A stretch of DNA of 64,000 nucleotides, taken from Terriglobia bacterium. GTDB taxonomy: Bacteria > Acidobacteriota > Terriglobia > Bryobacterales > Bryobacteraceae. Under the pieces are notes generated by a model. The model had not been told where the DNA came from, did not search any database, and worked only from the letters and a program-made list of their open reading frames with translations. The position numbers were made by a program, and so were the translations under genes. Location of the stretch: assembly GCA_020073345.1 (NCBI GenBank), contig JAIQFI010000029.1, positions 62,001 through 126,000 on the forward strand. Direction: 5' to 3'. Positions within the stretch are counted from its first letter, which is position 1, and each line of letters begins with the position of its first letter. Below, piece after piece: positions 9,061 through 18,214 of the stretch.

Positions 9061-10773
9061 GTGAAACGCTCGATTCTCGCGGTTTTCAGTGTGGTCGCGG
9101 CTACTGCTTCAGTCTGGGCGCAGACCAAGCCGGATTCCCTTGCCAGTCTCATCCAGGCCGGAAACCGCAAGGCGGCGCTGGAAAGAATTCGCGTCGGCGC
9201 GGATGTGAATGAGGCGCAACCCGACGGCACCCGCCCGGTGCATTGGGCGGTCTACCGGGTAGATTACGAGTTGCTCGACGCGCTGATCGCGAAGAAGGCG
9301 AAAGTGGACGTCGCCAATGAGTTCGGATCCTACCCACTGACGGAAGCCGTCAAGCTGGCCGACGCCAGGATCGTGAAAACGCTGTTGGACGCCGGTGCGG
9401 CACCCGAGAGCGCCAACCAGGATGGTGAGACGGCTTTAATGCTGGCGATTAAGACGGGGGAGCTGCCCATCGTCGAGATGTTGATCAAAGCCGGCGCCGA
9501 TGTAAACGTGGTCGAGAAATTTCACAATCAAACGCCGTTGATGTATGCTGCCGACGCACCAAAAAGTGCGGGCGAGATCGTAAAGCTGCTGCTTTCTAAA
9601 GACGCCAGCGTCACGCCCCGGGCGCTGTATAGCGACTGGCCGAGCCAGATTACATCGGAGCCCCGTGCGCAATATCGTCCCGTTGGCGGACTGACCGCAT
9701 TGCTGTATGCGGCACGCGCCGGCTGCTATGGCTGCGTCGAGGCCATGATCGCGGCCGGCGCCAATGTGAATACGCCAACTCCGGAAGGCGTGACTCCTCT
9801 GATGACCGCCCTGGATAACGACCATTACGACGTCGCCAAACTGTTGCTCGATCGCGGAGCGAATCCCCATCTCTGGGATTGGTGGGGGCGCACGGCCCTC
9901 TACATCGCCGTCGATAGAAAGGCCGGCGGCAGTAGCGGCGGTTTGCGCCTTGGAGCGGCTGCGCTCGGTGGCGCTGGGCGCGGCGGGGTTCGCGTCGCGG
10001 CTCGCGGTGCGGGGGGAGTTTCCCCCATGGACATCATCAACGCCCTGCTGGCTGCGGATGTCGATCCCAACCCGGAGCTCAATATGCATCGCCCCAGCCG
10101 CGGAGGCAACAGCGGGCGTTTCATCGAGAACCTTCGGAGCACAGGCGCCACGCCCTTGTCGCGCGCGGTCGAGAGCGGCGATATCGAAGTGGCGCGCCTC
10201 CTGCTGGCTAAGGGCGCCGATCCCAACGTCAACGACATGGGGTTGACGCCATTCCTGCTCGCGGCCGGCGTTGGACCTGGTAGCCGCGGCGGAACTGGTC
10301 TTGCGGCACAGGGCGCCGCTGGCGGCGCCGCCAATACGGCGCTCATGGACTTGTTACTGGAGCACGGGGCTGATGTGAACGCCCAGGTCACCGGCACCAA
10401 GACTTACTCCATGCGCGTTTCCCGCGCTCCATCGGCGAACGAAAGCCTGTCGGCTCTCCACGTAGCGGTACAAGCGGGCAGGGCGGATCTGGTGCGCTAC
10501 CTGCTTCAGAAAGGCGCGAATCCCGAGCTCGCCGATGCCATCGGTCGCAAGCCGATCGACATGCTGAGCGCCGGGGGACGAGGTGGAGCTGCTCCAGCGC
10601 CTACCTTTGCAGGGGGTAATGCGCCGCCTGCAACATCAGCGGGAACGCCTCCTGCTGCTACGGAGCGCCCTGGAGCTGGTGCAGTGCGCGGCGGCCCTGG
10701 AGGGGGAGGCGTCGACCCGGCTGCCGTAGCCGAGATTCGCACCCTTCTACAGAACGCGGCCAAGAACAAGTAA
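9061..10773 (+). CDS. Secreted ankyrin-repeat protein
   Basis: Protein-binding repeat protein, exported. Seen: signal peptide ending in ATASVWAQ, followed by ankyrin repeats through most of the 570 residues (for example DGETALMLAIKTGELPIVEM, EGVTPLMTALDNDHYDVAKL, SLSALHVAVQAGRADLVRYL). Gly/Ala/Arg-rich low-complexity inserts interrupt the repeats at about 295-320 and 400-420, and the tail after residue 500 is Gly/Pro/Ala-rich. GTG start with GGAGG 5 bases before. It is last in the likely operon that begins with the DUF1592 cytochrome and may serve as a periplasmic scaffold; partners are unknown. Confidence 0.88.
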   Translation: MKRSILAVFSVVAATASVWAQTKPDSLASLIQAGNRKAALERIRVGADVNEAQPDGTRPVHWAVYRVDYELLDALIAKKAKVDVANEFGSYPLTEAVKLADARIVKTLLDAGAAPESANQDGETALMLAIKTGELPIVEMLIKAGADVNVVEKFHNQTPLMYAADAPKSAGEIVKLLLSKDASVTPRALYSDWPSQITSEPRAQYRPVGGLTALLYAARAGCYGCVEAMIAAGANVNTPTPEGVTPLMTALDNDHYDVAKLLLDRGANPHLWDWWGRTALYIAVDRKAGGSSGGLRLGAAALGGAGRGGVRVAARGAGGVSPMDIINALLAADVDPNPELNMHRPSRGGNSGRFIENLRSTGATPLSRAVESGDIEVARLLLAKGADPNVNDMGLTPFLLAAGVGPGSRGGTGLAAQGAAGGAANTALMDLLLEHGADVNAQVTGTKTYSMRVSRAPSANESLSALHVAVQAGRADLVRYLLQKGANPELADAIGRKPIDMLSAGGRGGAAPAPTFAGGNAPPATSAGTPPAATERPGAGAVRGGPGGGGVDPAAVAEIRTLLQNAAKNK

Positions 10774-10810
10774 TATACTCGCTACCCGTTCTCGCGATAG
10801 AATGGGCGCC

Positions 10811-10918
10811 GTGAAACGAATAATCATTCTCTTCCTCGGTCTCTCCGTGGCGAGCACGGCTTTCGCCGCCGATACGTGTGATCGTCAGTGCTTGCGGGTG
10901 AAATATGATCCACTATAG
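10811..10918 (+). pseudogene. Truncated N-terminus of a small secreted protein
   Basis: A 35-codon frame from GTG encodes a convincing signal peptide, VKRIIILFLGLSVASTAFAA, followed by DTCDRQCLR and then an early stop after VKYDPL. The 'CDRxCL' start of the mature part resembles the N-terminus of longer acidobacterial secreted proteins. The frame therefore looks like the 5' remnant of a larger gene, broken at about 10898, rather than a finished small protein. It overlaps the first 14 bases of the sugar dehydrogenase gene in another frame and may now act only as a leader. Confidence 0.5.
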
Positions 10919-12116
10919 AAACCGCTGGGCCGTTTGGCATGGTGCCGTCCTATTGTTCTTGTTGGCCGCTCCTGGCAGTTCCCAGCAGGCTCCACCGAAC
11001 ACCAGTTCCCAGGTGCTGGACGTACAGGGCGGAAAGATCCGTGTCGTAACCGTAGCCAGCGGGCTCGTGCATCCATGGGGCCTGGCATTCCTGCCGGACG
11101 GGCGGCTTCTTGTGACGGAAAAGAATGGCCGGCTGCGGATGATCCGGAACGGCCTCCTGGAGCCCGATCCGGTGTGGACTTCTCCCACGCCGCCTGGCCA
11201 GGGCGGTGACGCGCTCCACTTCGTGGCCGCCCACCCGCAGTTCGCGCAAAACAGGCTGGTGTACGTGTCCTATCCGAAGCAGGGCGACGGCGGATTCACA
11301 CTGGCTGTCGCACGCGGGCGTGTGAACAGCAGCAAGCTCGAGGACGTTCGGGAAATTTTCGTCGCGGACGCGTGGGAGACTGGGGGCAACCTCGCGGGAC
11401 GAATCTTCTTCAGCCCGGACGCCATGCTCTACGTGACCATCGGCGACCGCGACCGGATCTGTTGCAATGGCAGCGAGGACAACAGCCTGCGGATGAAGGC
11501 GCAGAAGCTGGACAACCACGTGGGCAAAACTCTGCGCCTGCGCGACGACGGCAGCGTGCCGCCGGATAATCCGTTCGTGGGGCGCGATGGGGCGAAGCCT
11601 GAAATCTTCACCTACGGCCATAGGAATGGTTACGGACTCGCGATTCATCCCGAGACGGGCTCACTGTGGCAGGCCGAGATCGGTCCGATGGGCGGCGACG
11701 AAGTGAATATCCTTCAGCCGGGCCACAACTACGGCTGGCCGCTGGTTTCGATGGGACGGAACTACACCGGCTCGCTGGTATCCGACCAGCCCTGGGCGCG
11801 GCCCGGCATGGATAATCCGCGAATCTTCTGGGTGCCCTCGATCAGCCCGTCCAGCATTATCTTCTACACCGGCGACAAGTTCCCGCGGTGGAAGAACAAC
11901 CTGTTCATTGGATCCCTCACCCAGCAGCAGTTGGTGCGCATGGCCTTCAACCAGCCCTCGCAGGCGGAGCGCCGTGAAGGACTGCTGATCCCTCTGCAAT
12001 GGCGAATTCGCGACGTCCAGCAGAGTCCGGACGGCTACATATATGTGGCCACGGAACGCAGATCCGCGGGAAACGATGCCGATGGAGCCGTGCTGCGTAT
12101 CGAGCCGGCGGAATAG
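10905..12116 (+). CDS. PQQ-dependent sugar dehydrogenase (soluble aldose dehydrogenase type)
   Basis: Secreted six-bladed propeller that oxidises aldoses with PQQ as cofactor (family of soluble glucose dehydrogenase/YliI). Seen: signal peptide AVLLFLLAAPGSSQ, then GLVHPWGLAFLPDGRLLVTE with the conserved His, YVTIGDRDRICC, YGHRNGYGLAIHPETGSLWQ and EIGPMGGDEVNILQPGHNYG, the usual active-site and PQQ-contact blocks. 403 residues, normal length. The ATG lies inside the end of the truncated leader frame. Electrons would pass to a c-type cytochrome; candidates are encoded nearby. Confidence 0.88.
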   Translation: MIHYRNRWAVWHGAVLLFLLAAPGSSQQAPPNTSSQVLDVQGGKIRVVTVASGLVHPWGLAFLPDGRLLVTEKNGRLRMIRNGLLEPDPVWTSPTPPGQGGDALHFVAAHPQFAQNRLVYVSYPKQGDGGFTLAVARGRVNSSKLEDVREIFVADAWETGGNLAGRIFFSPDAMLYVTIGDRDRICCNGSEDNSLRMKAQKLDNHVGKTLRLRDDGSVPPDNPFVGRDGAKPEIFTYGHRNGYGLAIHPETGSLWQAEIGPMGGDEVNILQPGHNYGWPLVSMGRNYTGSLVSDQPWARPGMDNPRIFWVPSISPSSIIFYTGDKFPRWKNNLFIGSLTQQQLVRMAFNQPSQAERREGLLIPLQWRIRDVQQSPDGYIYVATERRSAGNDADGAVLRIEPAE

Positions 12117-12146
12117 AAGCTTTCGTGCAGTTCTCTCGTCCTGCTA

Positions 12147-13013
12147 CTACTCGTAGAACGCCGGCGCCTTCTTCAACATCGTAAAAGTGGCGAGATCGTG
12201 TTCGATCCACAATCGGGCGCCGGTCTGCTGTACGAACGCTTCGACCTTCGCGCGTGAGGCAGCCGATTGCTCCTTGTCAAATTCGAAGGTCGGAAATCGA
12301 TGCATGGTGATTTCCTGGGGCAGGTGGTAGAGATCGCCCGCTATGAGGATCGGTCCGGATTGCTTCAGCCTCAGGAACAGAATCTGATGACCAGGCGTGT
12401 GGCCTGGAGCATACTGGATTACCACCGTTCCGTCTCCGAATACGTCGTAATCCTTGTCGGTAAGAATCGTCGTCTTACTGTCCTTCAGCTTCATGTAGGT
12501 AGCGGACGCCATCGGGCCTCCACCACCCCGGCCGCCTGCCGGCGCTGGCGCGAACATAGCATCGCGCTCATTCTGGTGAACCAGCCAGGTGGAGCCCGCG
12601 AAGTCATTGGCGTTAGCCGTGTGATCGGAGTGCAGATGGGAGAGAGCCAGGTAATTGATATCGGCGGCCGAATAGCCAACCTCCGCCAACTGCGACTTCA
12701 AAGTTTTCGTGACCGTTGAGATTCCCTGCGCAGTCCCGTTGACCTGGCTGTCCGGGATCACGCCCACGTCCCACATCAACGTGCCTTTCGGATGCACGAC
12801 CAGATAGCAAGGCACGGCAAAAGGCTGTTTCTCGCCGATCTCTTCTTTTGTGAATCCGAAAGTGGCTGGCGCGCTCATGGTCAGGACACCGCAATCGAAC
12901 ACATACAGACGGACGGATTTCGGCGGTTTCGCCTTGTTCTGCGGCGTTGCAGCGGGCGTGATCAGTAAGGCCAGCGCCAATGCAGCGGTAGCCGCCAGGG
13001 CAAGTCGTTTCAT
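12147..13013 (-). CDS. MBL-fold hydrolase of the N-acyl homoserine lactonase type
   Basis: Secreted metallo-beta-lactamase-fold enzyme most like AHL lactonases (AttM/AiiA group). Seen: signal peptide MKRLALAATAALALALLI, then the dinuclear metal motif LSHLHSDHTANANDF (HxHxDH), PGHTPGHQILFLRL with the next His ligand, and AGDLYHLPQEIT with the bridging Asp. Length 288 residues. AAGGAG precedes the ATG by 5 bases. A role in quorum quenching is possible by family, but lactonases of this group also act on other lactones. Its 3' end converges on the sugar dehydrogenase gene. Confidence 0.82.
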   Translation of the reverse strand: MKRLALAATAALALALLITPAATPQNKAKPPKSVRLYVFDCGVLTMSAPATFGFTKEEIGEKQPFAVPCYLVVHPKGTLMWDVGVIPDSQVNGTAQGISTVTKTLKSQLAEVGYSAADINYLALSHLHSDHTANANDFAGSTWLVHQNERDAMFAPAPAGGRGGGGPMASATYMKLKDSKTTILTDKDYDVFGDGTVVIQYAPGHTPGHQILFLRLKQSGPILIAGDLYHLPQEITMHRFPTFEFDKEQSAASRAKVEAFVQQTGARLWIEHDLATFTMLKKAPAFYE

Positions 13014-13137
13014 ATCGCTCCTTTTTTACCATCCCCGATTGTATGTCAGTTGATAGGCTTCAGGGCCCTGCGCTCCGCCGACTGCCGAGAAACTGCCGAC
13101 AGCTTGGAGCCCATACTTCAGGTTGTGGCGTCGCGAC

Positions 13138-14499
13138 CTATTCTGTTGCAAGCAGTTTCGTCCGCACGACGGCCGCGATGAGATCGGACCAGCGGGGCTT
13201 CTGCGTGTTGCGCAGAATCTGTCGCGCCCGGATCAGGGTTTCAGGCGTTCCGCTGGATGGGGCGACCGACCCGGTGGACGAGTAGGAGAGCAGTTTTTCG
13301 GTGATCGTTGTACGAAATGCGTCGGGGCGTTCGAGCAAGACCTGGCGTAGTTCGACGACTCCGTTAGATGACGTGCCGTCCACGAAAGCGCCCGAAGCGT
13401 CGACCGGACCCACTTGGTCGTGAGTGCGCCAGCGGCCCAGCGGATCGAAGTTCTCGAGCGCATAGCCGAGCGGAAAGAAGTTGCGATGGCAGGTTGTGCA
13501 GGGGTCGGCGGGCAGAGCGCGCACTTGGCCGGCGATCGGTAACTCGGGCTTCACGGGCTCGGCGTTGGGAAACGGATTCGGCGGGGGCACTCCCAGAAAG
13601 TGCATGCGAAGCCACTTGCTTCGCGTAGCGGGCGATGTGTAAGCGGCGTCGACGCCGTGCTGATGTTTCGAGGTCAGCATCAGGATGCTCCCTTGGCCGA
13701 GGAGACCGGCTCGCTCTGGCATAGGCAACGGAACACGGCGGAATTGCGGGCCCCTAATTTCGGCAATGGCGTTGGGGATGTCGTAGTGCTTGGCCAGCTG
13801 CTCGTTGAGGAACGTGTAGTTTGCGCTCCAGAGTTCGATAGGATCGCGGTCGTCACGCAGTTGACTGAGCAGGAACAGCTCGGTTTCTTTGGCGAGGGAA
13901 TCGCGCAAGGAAACGTCGTAATCGGGAAAGTACTTCTTGTCCGGATCGGAATTGCCGAGCTTGTCGAGTTGCAACCACGGGAAGAAGAAGCGCGAGACGA
14001 AGGCTTGGGCACGATCGTCCGCGAGCATTCGGTGGATCTGGCGCTCGAGAGTGGCGGGATCGCTCAGGCGGTTGCGCTGCGCGTCTTGAAGTAGTGAGGC
14101 ATCGGGGGCGCCATTCCATAAGAGGGCTGCGAGGCGCGTGGCGATCTCATTGCTGTTGGCAGCGCCGTTGGCGGCTGCGGGCGGTTTCGCGTCCATGTTT
14201 GCGGTCAGGGCCTGCTCAATGGAGGTGAGTACAGCGTCGTAGGTCGCTCGATCCGGCCGGGGCGCACCGGCGGGCGGCATCGTGCCCGCCTGAAGCTGGC
14301 GGTAGGCTCGCGACCAGATGTCCAGGCTCGCCGAGATACGTGCCACATCGAACTGATCGAGCAAGACATTCGATGGCGATCGCATCCGGCCGTTGTGGCA
14401 CCCGGAGCAGTAGGTGTCGATCACCTTCGACACGTTGACGCCCGTCTGCCCCCACAGGCTGTTCAGACAGAGCAGCGGGACCAGGTAGCGGCTGTTCAT
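13138..14499 (-). CDS. Short DUF1592/DUF1588/DUF1585-type cytochrome protein
   Basis: Second member of the DUF1592 cytochrome family in the window, shorter (453 residues versus 819) because the DUF1587 and middle beta domains are missing. Seen: signal sequence SRYLVPLLCLNSLWG, heme motif CSGCHN, LAALLWNGAPDASLL (DUF1592), WSANYTFLNEQLAKHYDI (DUF1588), and a C-terminal CTTCHRNFFPLGYALENFDP (DUF1585). The start at 14497-14499 is chosen for GAGGAG 8 bases upstream. No DUF1552 partner adjoins this copy. It may transfer electrons in the periplasm; the role is otherwise unknown. Confidence 0.85.
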   Translation of the reverse strand: MNSRYLVPLLCLNSLWGQTGVNVSKVIDTYCSGCHNGRMRSPSNVLLDQFDVARISASLDIWSRAYRQLQAGTMPPAGAPRPDRATYDAVLTSIEQALTANMDAKPPAAANGAANSNEIATRLAALLWNGAPDASLLQDAQRNRLSDPATLERQIHRMLADDRAQAFVSRFFFPWLQLDKLGNSDPDKKYFPDYDVSLRDSLAKETELFLLSQLRDDRDPIELWSANYTFLNEQLAKHYDIPNAIAEIRGPQFRRVPLPMPERAGLLGQGSILMLTSKHQHGVDAAYTSPATRSKWLRMHFLGVPPPNPFPNAEPVKPELPIAGQVRALPADPCTTCHRNFFPLGYALENFDPLGRWRTHDQVGPVDASGAFVDGTSSNGVVELRQVLLERPDAFRTTITEKLLSYSSTGSVAPSSGTPETLIRARQILRNTQKPRWSDLIAAVVRTKLLATE

Positions 14500-14598
14500 A
14501 ATCAGGCTCCTCATCCGTTCAAGACGAATAAGAGCAGGCATTTCTTCCCTGAACTTGCGCCCCTGGGCGCCCGCCGTTTTTCGACCGAAGATTACCGC

Positions 14599-16089
14599 TT
14601 ATTTCCCCACGGCTTTCAACACATCCGCCTTCGACTGCGGGGCAGCGGAGGCGTGCACGTTGATATAGCGGTCATAGTCCAGGTTGAGCTTCTCGAGAAT
14701 GGGGGCCAGAGCTTTGAGGTGATCGTTAGCCGGTTGCCCGGGAGTCACCGTGAAGTCGCCCTGGAACAGGATCTTCTCCTTGGGGATGTACGCGATCATC
14801 AAGCCGTTGGAGTGAGGAACCGGAGAGACGTGGTACAACTCCACGGTTCGCTTTCCATCCGAGTAGACTTTCTTCTCGGCAACGGCTTCGAATTTGGCTC
14901 TTTTCGGATTCTTGGCGAGAGTGTCGTCCAGCAGCGTTCTGGGAGTGTTGAGCGCTTTGTCCAAGAACTCCACGTTGTTCTTCTGCGTGATGATGGTTGC
15001 GCCTTCGGCCACCAGCACCGGCAGCCCTCCCGTGTGATCTGCGTGGGGATGCGTATTCATGACGTAACGGATCGGCTTGTTGGGAATCAGCTTCTTCGTC
15101 TCGGCGACGTACGCCAGAGCGCGATTCTCCAGCGGGTTGGTTCCCTGTCCGGCCTCCAGCATCATGATGTAGTCCTTGAACTCGACGATCACCGAATCGT
15201 AACTGCCGTTCCCGGTGGTGAGCCTGTAGAGGCCGTCGCCCAGCTTTTCGGAAGTGACCACCAGAGCAGGTGGCGCTGCGGGAGCTCCTCCGCCCGGACC
15301 GCCTTTACCTTTGCCTGCGACGGGCGCAGGTGCAGGAACCAGCGTCGCGACATCGGGAGGATTGCCCTTCGCCGCCGTCACATTGACCTCAAAGAAGGGC
15401 CATCCGCCGCGCGTCTGCACGATCTTCGCAGGAGCCATGACGCCGCCGAAGTCCTTCCAACCGGAGTAGATGGCGAGGATGTGCATGTCGCCCATAATGT
15501 TGTCCCCGTACCATGTCTCGACCCTATCGACGATGTTCTTATCGTCGACGTAGCCGTTGATGACGTAGTTCTTTCCGGAAGGCGCCTTGACGGTCGGGCT
15601 CCAGGTCAGGACGGTGTAGTTCTTGCCATCGACTTTCTTTTTGCTGACGGTCGCGTTGTTCGCAGCCGCGCCTTTCAGGAAGCCCCAGGGAGTGATGTAA
15701 AGCTCCAAAGAATTGTTCCAGGCTAGCGAAACATCGGCCTGTTGAGCCGTGATGTTCTGAAAGAACGTTCCGGGCATCGGCTGCGTTGCGCCGCCGCCCG
15801 CGGGATTGTTCGTGGCTCCCGTGGCACGCGAGGCCGGAGCCGTCAGATCGATCACGCGGACGTAGTTGTTGATCGGCCGCATGGGATCGTGCGTTCCCCT
15901 GCAATTCATGTCGGCGGCGTTGGATCCACACTGCTGGAACGCCACATCCTTCGCCGATCCCGAATACGTGATGGATTTCAAATCGCCCATTGCCTTTTGC
16001 GCATTGGCGATTACGGTCTTGGCATCCTGCGCCATGGCGCTCGCACACAGGGACGCCAGGCAGATTGCGACTACGGCAAGTTTTTTCAA
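14599..16089 (-). CDS. Secreted MBL-fold hydrolase with N-terminal lipoprotein-carrier-like region
   Basis: Two-part secreted protein. The first about 200 residues after the signal peptide (LKKLAVVAICLASLCASAMA) contain AQKAMGDLKSITYSGSAKDV and resemble outer-membrane lipoprotein-sorting-like folds. The C-terminal half is an MBL-fold hydrolase with the metal motif MNTHPHADHTGGLP (HxHxDH) and VSPVPHSNGLMIAYIP with the next His. A Gly/Pro/Ala linker near residue 260 separates them. GAGGAG lies 6 bases before a TTG start at 16087-16089; a GTG one codon upstream is the alternative. Substrate unknown. Confidence 0.8.
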   Translation of the reverse strand: MKKLAVVAICLASLCASAMAQDAKTVIANAQKAMGDLKSITYSGSAKDVAFQQCGSNAADMNCRGTHDPMRPINNYVRVIDLTAPASRATGATNNPAGGGATQPMPGTFFQNITAQQADVSLAWNNSLELYITPWGFLKGAAANNATVSKKKVDGKNYTVLTWSPTVKAPSGKNYVINGYVDDKNIVDRVETWYGDNIMGDMHILAIYSGWKDFGGVMAPAKIVQTRGGWPFFEVNVTAAKGNPPDVATLVPAPAPVAGKGKGGPGGGAPAAPPALVVTSEKLGDGLYRLTTGNGSYDSVIVEFKDYIMMLEAGQGTNPLENRALAYVAETKKLIPNKPIRYVMNTHPHADHTGGLPVLVAEGATIITQKNNVEFLDKALNTPRTLLDDTLAKNPKRAKFEAVAEKKVYSDGKRTVELYHVSPVPHSNGLMIAYIPKEKILFQGDFTVTPGQPANDHLKALAPILEKLNLDYDRYINVHASAAPQSKADVLKAVGK

Positions 16090-16893
16090 CACGGTCTCCT
16101 CATTATCAACGTCTGGTGATTCGGTAGAACGCACCCGTCCTGGATATTCTATCTCCACTCGGTCTCCCGTGGGCCTACGACTCTATGTTCACGAACGTGC
16201 CGTGTGGGCGGCGTCTCGTCAACTTGCCGAATAACGTTCTACTGGAAGACTTGACTTGACGAAAAGGAAAATAGGAAGTTTAGAAGGGAGTGACACTCCG
16301 AACGGCTCTTCATAAGAACCTTCCAGGCGCCATCGTCGTGCGCATTCCGCGCTGCACTCTGATGTGCTCAAATCCGGCGCCTAGCGGTTCTCAACTGCAT
16401 CCGAGCCGTTCAAAATCCGCCACTCCCCCATGCTTGTTTGGTTCCGTTGAGAACCTCCCTTGCAATTGCGCAATTATAAGAGCAATCGAAATGCCAGGAT
16501 GTCTTATCGGACATGTGTTGAAAGCAATACTCATCAGAACCACGCCAAACCCAGCTGCGCCTTTTCACTAGATTGACGCCCTTTCTCTCGGGGGAAAACA
16601 CCCCTTTGGACGCAACGGCCGTTCCTCGCCAATGTCTTGGCGCATGCACGACTGCACTTGAAGAAAATGGCCTGGATCTACTCTTCCATGTCTCGCTTTC
16701 TCCTTCCCTTCGTCCGATTATCGGACCTTGAGTGGGCGGATTACGGGGGAGGTCAGTAACGTACTATACGTAACGAAAAAAGACACTTATTCGCAAATGG
16801 CTGGTCGCAACGGACGCAGCCTGGTATATACTCATCGTGATAAATCAAGACGGAAATCAAGGGTTACAAAAAGCGTTTGCCCGGAGGAGACAG
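16090..16893. other. 804-bp intergenic region with a possible operator
   Basis: No credible gene is seen; open frames here lack ribosome sites and family-like sequence. Near the right end GTAACGTActaTACGTAAC (16756-16774) is an inverted repeat with one mismatch pair, and a TATATACT-like -10 lies near 16826, so promoter functions for the downstream PEP-CTERM gene probably sit here. The rest is unexplained. Confidence 0.5.
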
Positions 16894-17751
16894 ATGAGAC
16901 CTAACCAAGTTTTCAAGACTATCGCGATGGTTTTAACGCTCGCCGGTGGACTGGCTGGCTCTCCAATCACGATCGCGGACACCGGAAACGTAAGCAATCT
17001 GATGGCAGCGGCTTCCCGCCCTGATTCGGGGGGCGGAGTCTTTGAGATTGAGTCGGCGGATGATTTTGTCATCAACGCTGGCGGGGCCCTGATCACCAAT
17101 GGCACCTTCACGGGACTACTTTCGGGGAGCGTGGCGGTTCCATCGGTTCAGAACGTCATCATCGAGGTCTACCGGGTGTTTCCGTTGGATTCGAATACGG
17201 TACGGACTCCGAACGTGGTGACCCGAACGAACTCTCCCTCGGATGTCGCTCTTCTTACCCGGGACGCCTCGCTGTTGGACTTCTCCTTCAGCACAACCAC
17301 CCTGGCACCCACGTTTACAGCGCTCAATAGCGTTCAGGCGGGCGGCGTTCACCCGTTTCCCAACCAGACCACCGGCGGGGACGGGGTGGTAACGGGCATA
17401 GAGACGAGTTTCTCTTTCAACTTCGTGAATCCGTTTTTCCTTCCGGAGGGACATTACTTCTTTGTCCCCCAGGTCGAGGTCAGCGGCGGCAGCTTCTATT
17501 GGCTCTCCGCGGAGCGTCCTATCACAACCGGCCTGAGCTTCGCACCCGACTTGCAAGCATGGACTCGGGATGCTTTTCTCGACCCGGATTGGTCGCGTGT
17601 GGGCATGGACATCGTGGGGGGAGGCAGTCCCCCGGCATTCAACATGGCGTTCACATTGGATGGAGTAGCAGTGCCCGAGCCGTCCACCCTGGGCTTTTGC
17701 CTCGTCGCTCTCGGAGCCTTTGGCTGGAGAATACGGAGCCTCAGGAAATAA
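16894..17751 (+). CDS. PEP-CTERM sorting-domain protein
   Basis: Exported protein anchored by the PEP-CTERM/exosortase system. Seen: a signal peptide in FKTIAMVLTLAGGLAG, a Ser/Thr/Gly-rich beta-type mature part, and a C-terminal VPEPSTLGFCLVALGAFG followed by the basic WRIRSLRK, the classic PEP motif, transmembrane helix and positive tail. ATG at 16894 preceded by GGAGGA. Such proteins are usually linked to extracellular polysaccharide. No exosortase is in the window. Mature function unknown. Confidence 0.87.
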   Translation: MRPNQVFKTIAMVLTLAGGLAGSPITIADTGNVSNLMAAASRPDSGGGVFEIESADDFVINAGGALITNGTFTGLLSGSVAVPSVQNVIIEVYRVFPLDSNTVRTPNVVTRTNSPSDVALLTRDASLLDFSFSTTTLAPTFTALNSVQAGGVHPFPNQTTGGDGVVTGIETSFSFNFVNPFFLPEGHYFFVPQVEVSGGSFYWLSAERPITTGLSFAPDLQAWTRDAFLDPDWSRVGMDIVGGGSPPAFNMAFTLDGVAVPEPSTLGFCLVALGAFGWRIRSLRK

Positions 17752-17948
17752 CTACGGCCGGTAAGTCGCTCTCTGGATGTAGGTCTCCCACACGCGAACT
17801 TCGTGTATGTGAAACAGGTACGGGATTCGAGCCTAGCCCGCTCGACATCTGCTGATAAAGATACCAACCGGATAAGTTCGCGCGTGTAGGTTCACGTTGA
17901 AGCCCATCTGATAGAATCAATCCGATCTTCCGGAAAGCGAGGTGCGCG

Positions 17949-18197
17949 GTGGAGGAGCTGGTTCCGGTCATAAGTGGCATTCTGCTCGGGTCATTCCTGG
18001 GCTATCTGCGTCCCGCGAGGCGGCTGCGTATCGGGGCAATTCTGGCGATCCTCATGGGGATCTTGGCCACCGTCGCGAGCGGTGAGTTCCGTTTGAGCTG
18101 GGGATACCTTTTGGTCGATATCCCGCTGGTGGCTGGAGTCGCGGCGGTTTCGCTAATTTTGGTTCACCAGTTGCGCTGGGCGCGGTCACGGTCTTAG
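17949..18197 (+). CDS. Small membrane protein, unknown function
   Basis: An 82-residue frame from GTG with two or three hydrophobic helices: VPVISGILLGSFLGYL, RIGAILAILMGILATVA and LLVDIPLVAGVAAVSLILV, ending in a basic tail HQLRWARSRS that predicts a cytoplasmic C-terminus. No family is recognised. It lies 17 bp before the Asp-box propeller gene on the same strand, so the two may be cotranscribed. No strong ribosome site is seen. Confidence 0.5.
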   Translation: MEELVPVISGILLGSFLGYLRPARRLRIGAILAILMGILATVASGEFRLSWGYLLVDIPLVAGVAAVSLILVHQLRWARSRS

Positions 18198-18214
18198 CGG
18201 AGCAGAGGCGCTTA

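Noticed and set aside
14395-15726. 443-residue plus-strand frame opposite the MBL gene
   Set aside because: Antisense shadow of a gene with signal peptide and metal motif.
17780-17870. tRNA-like sequence (GGGATTCGAGCC) after the PEP-CTERM gene
   Set aside because: No arm pairs properly on either strand and no acceptor stem is found.
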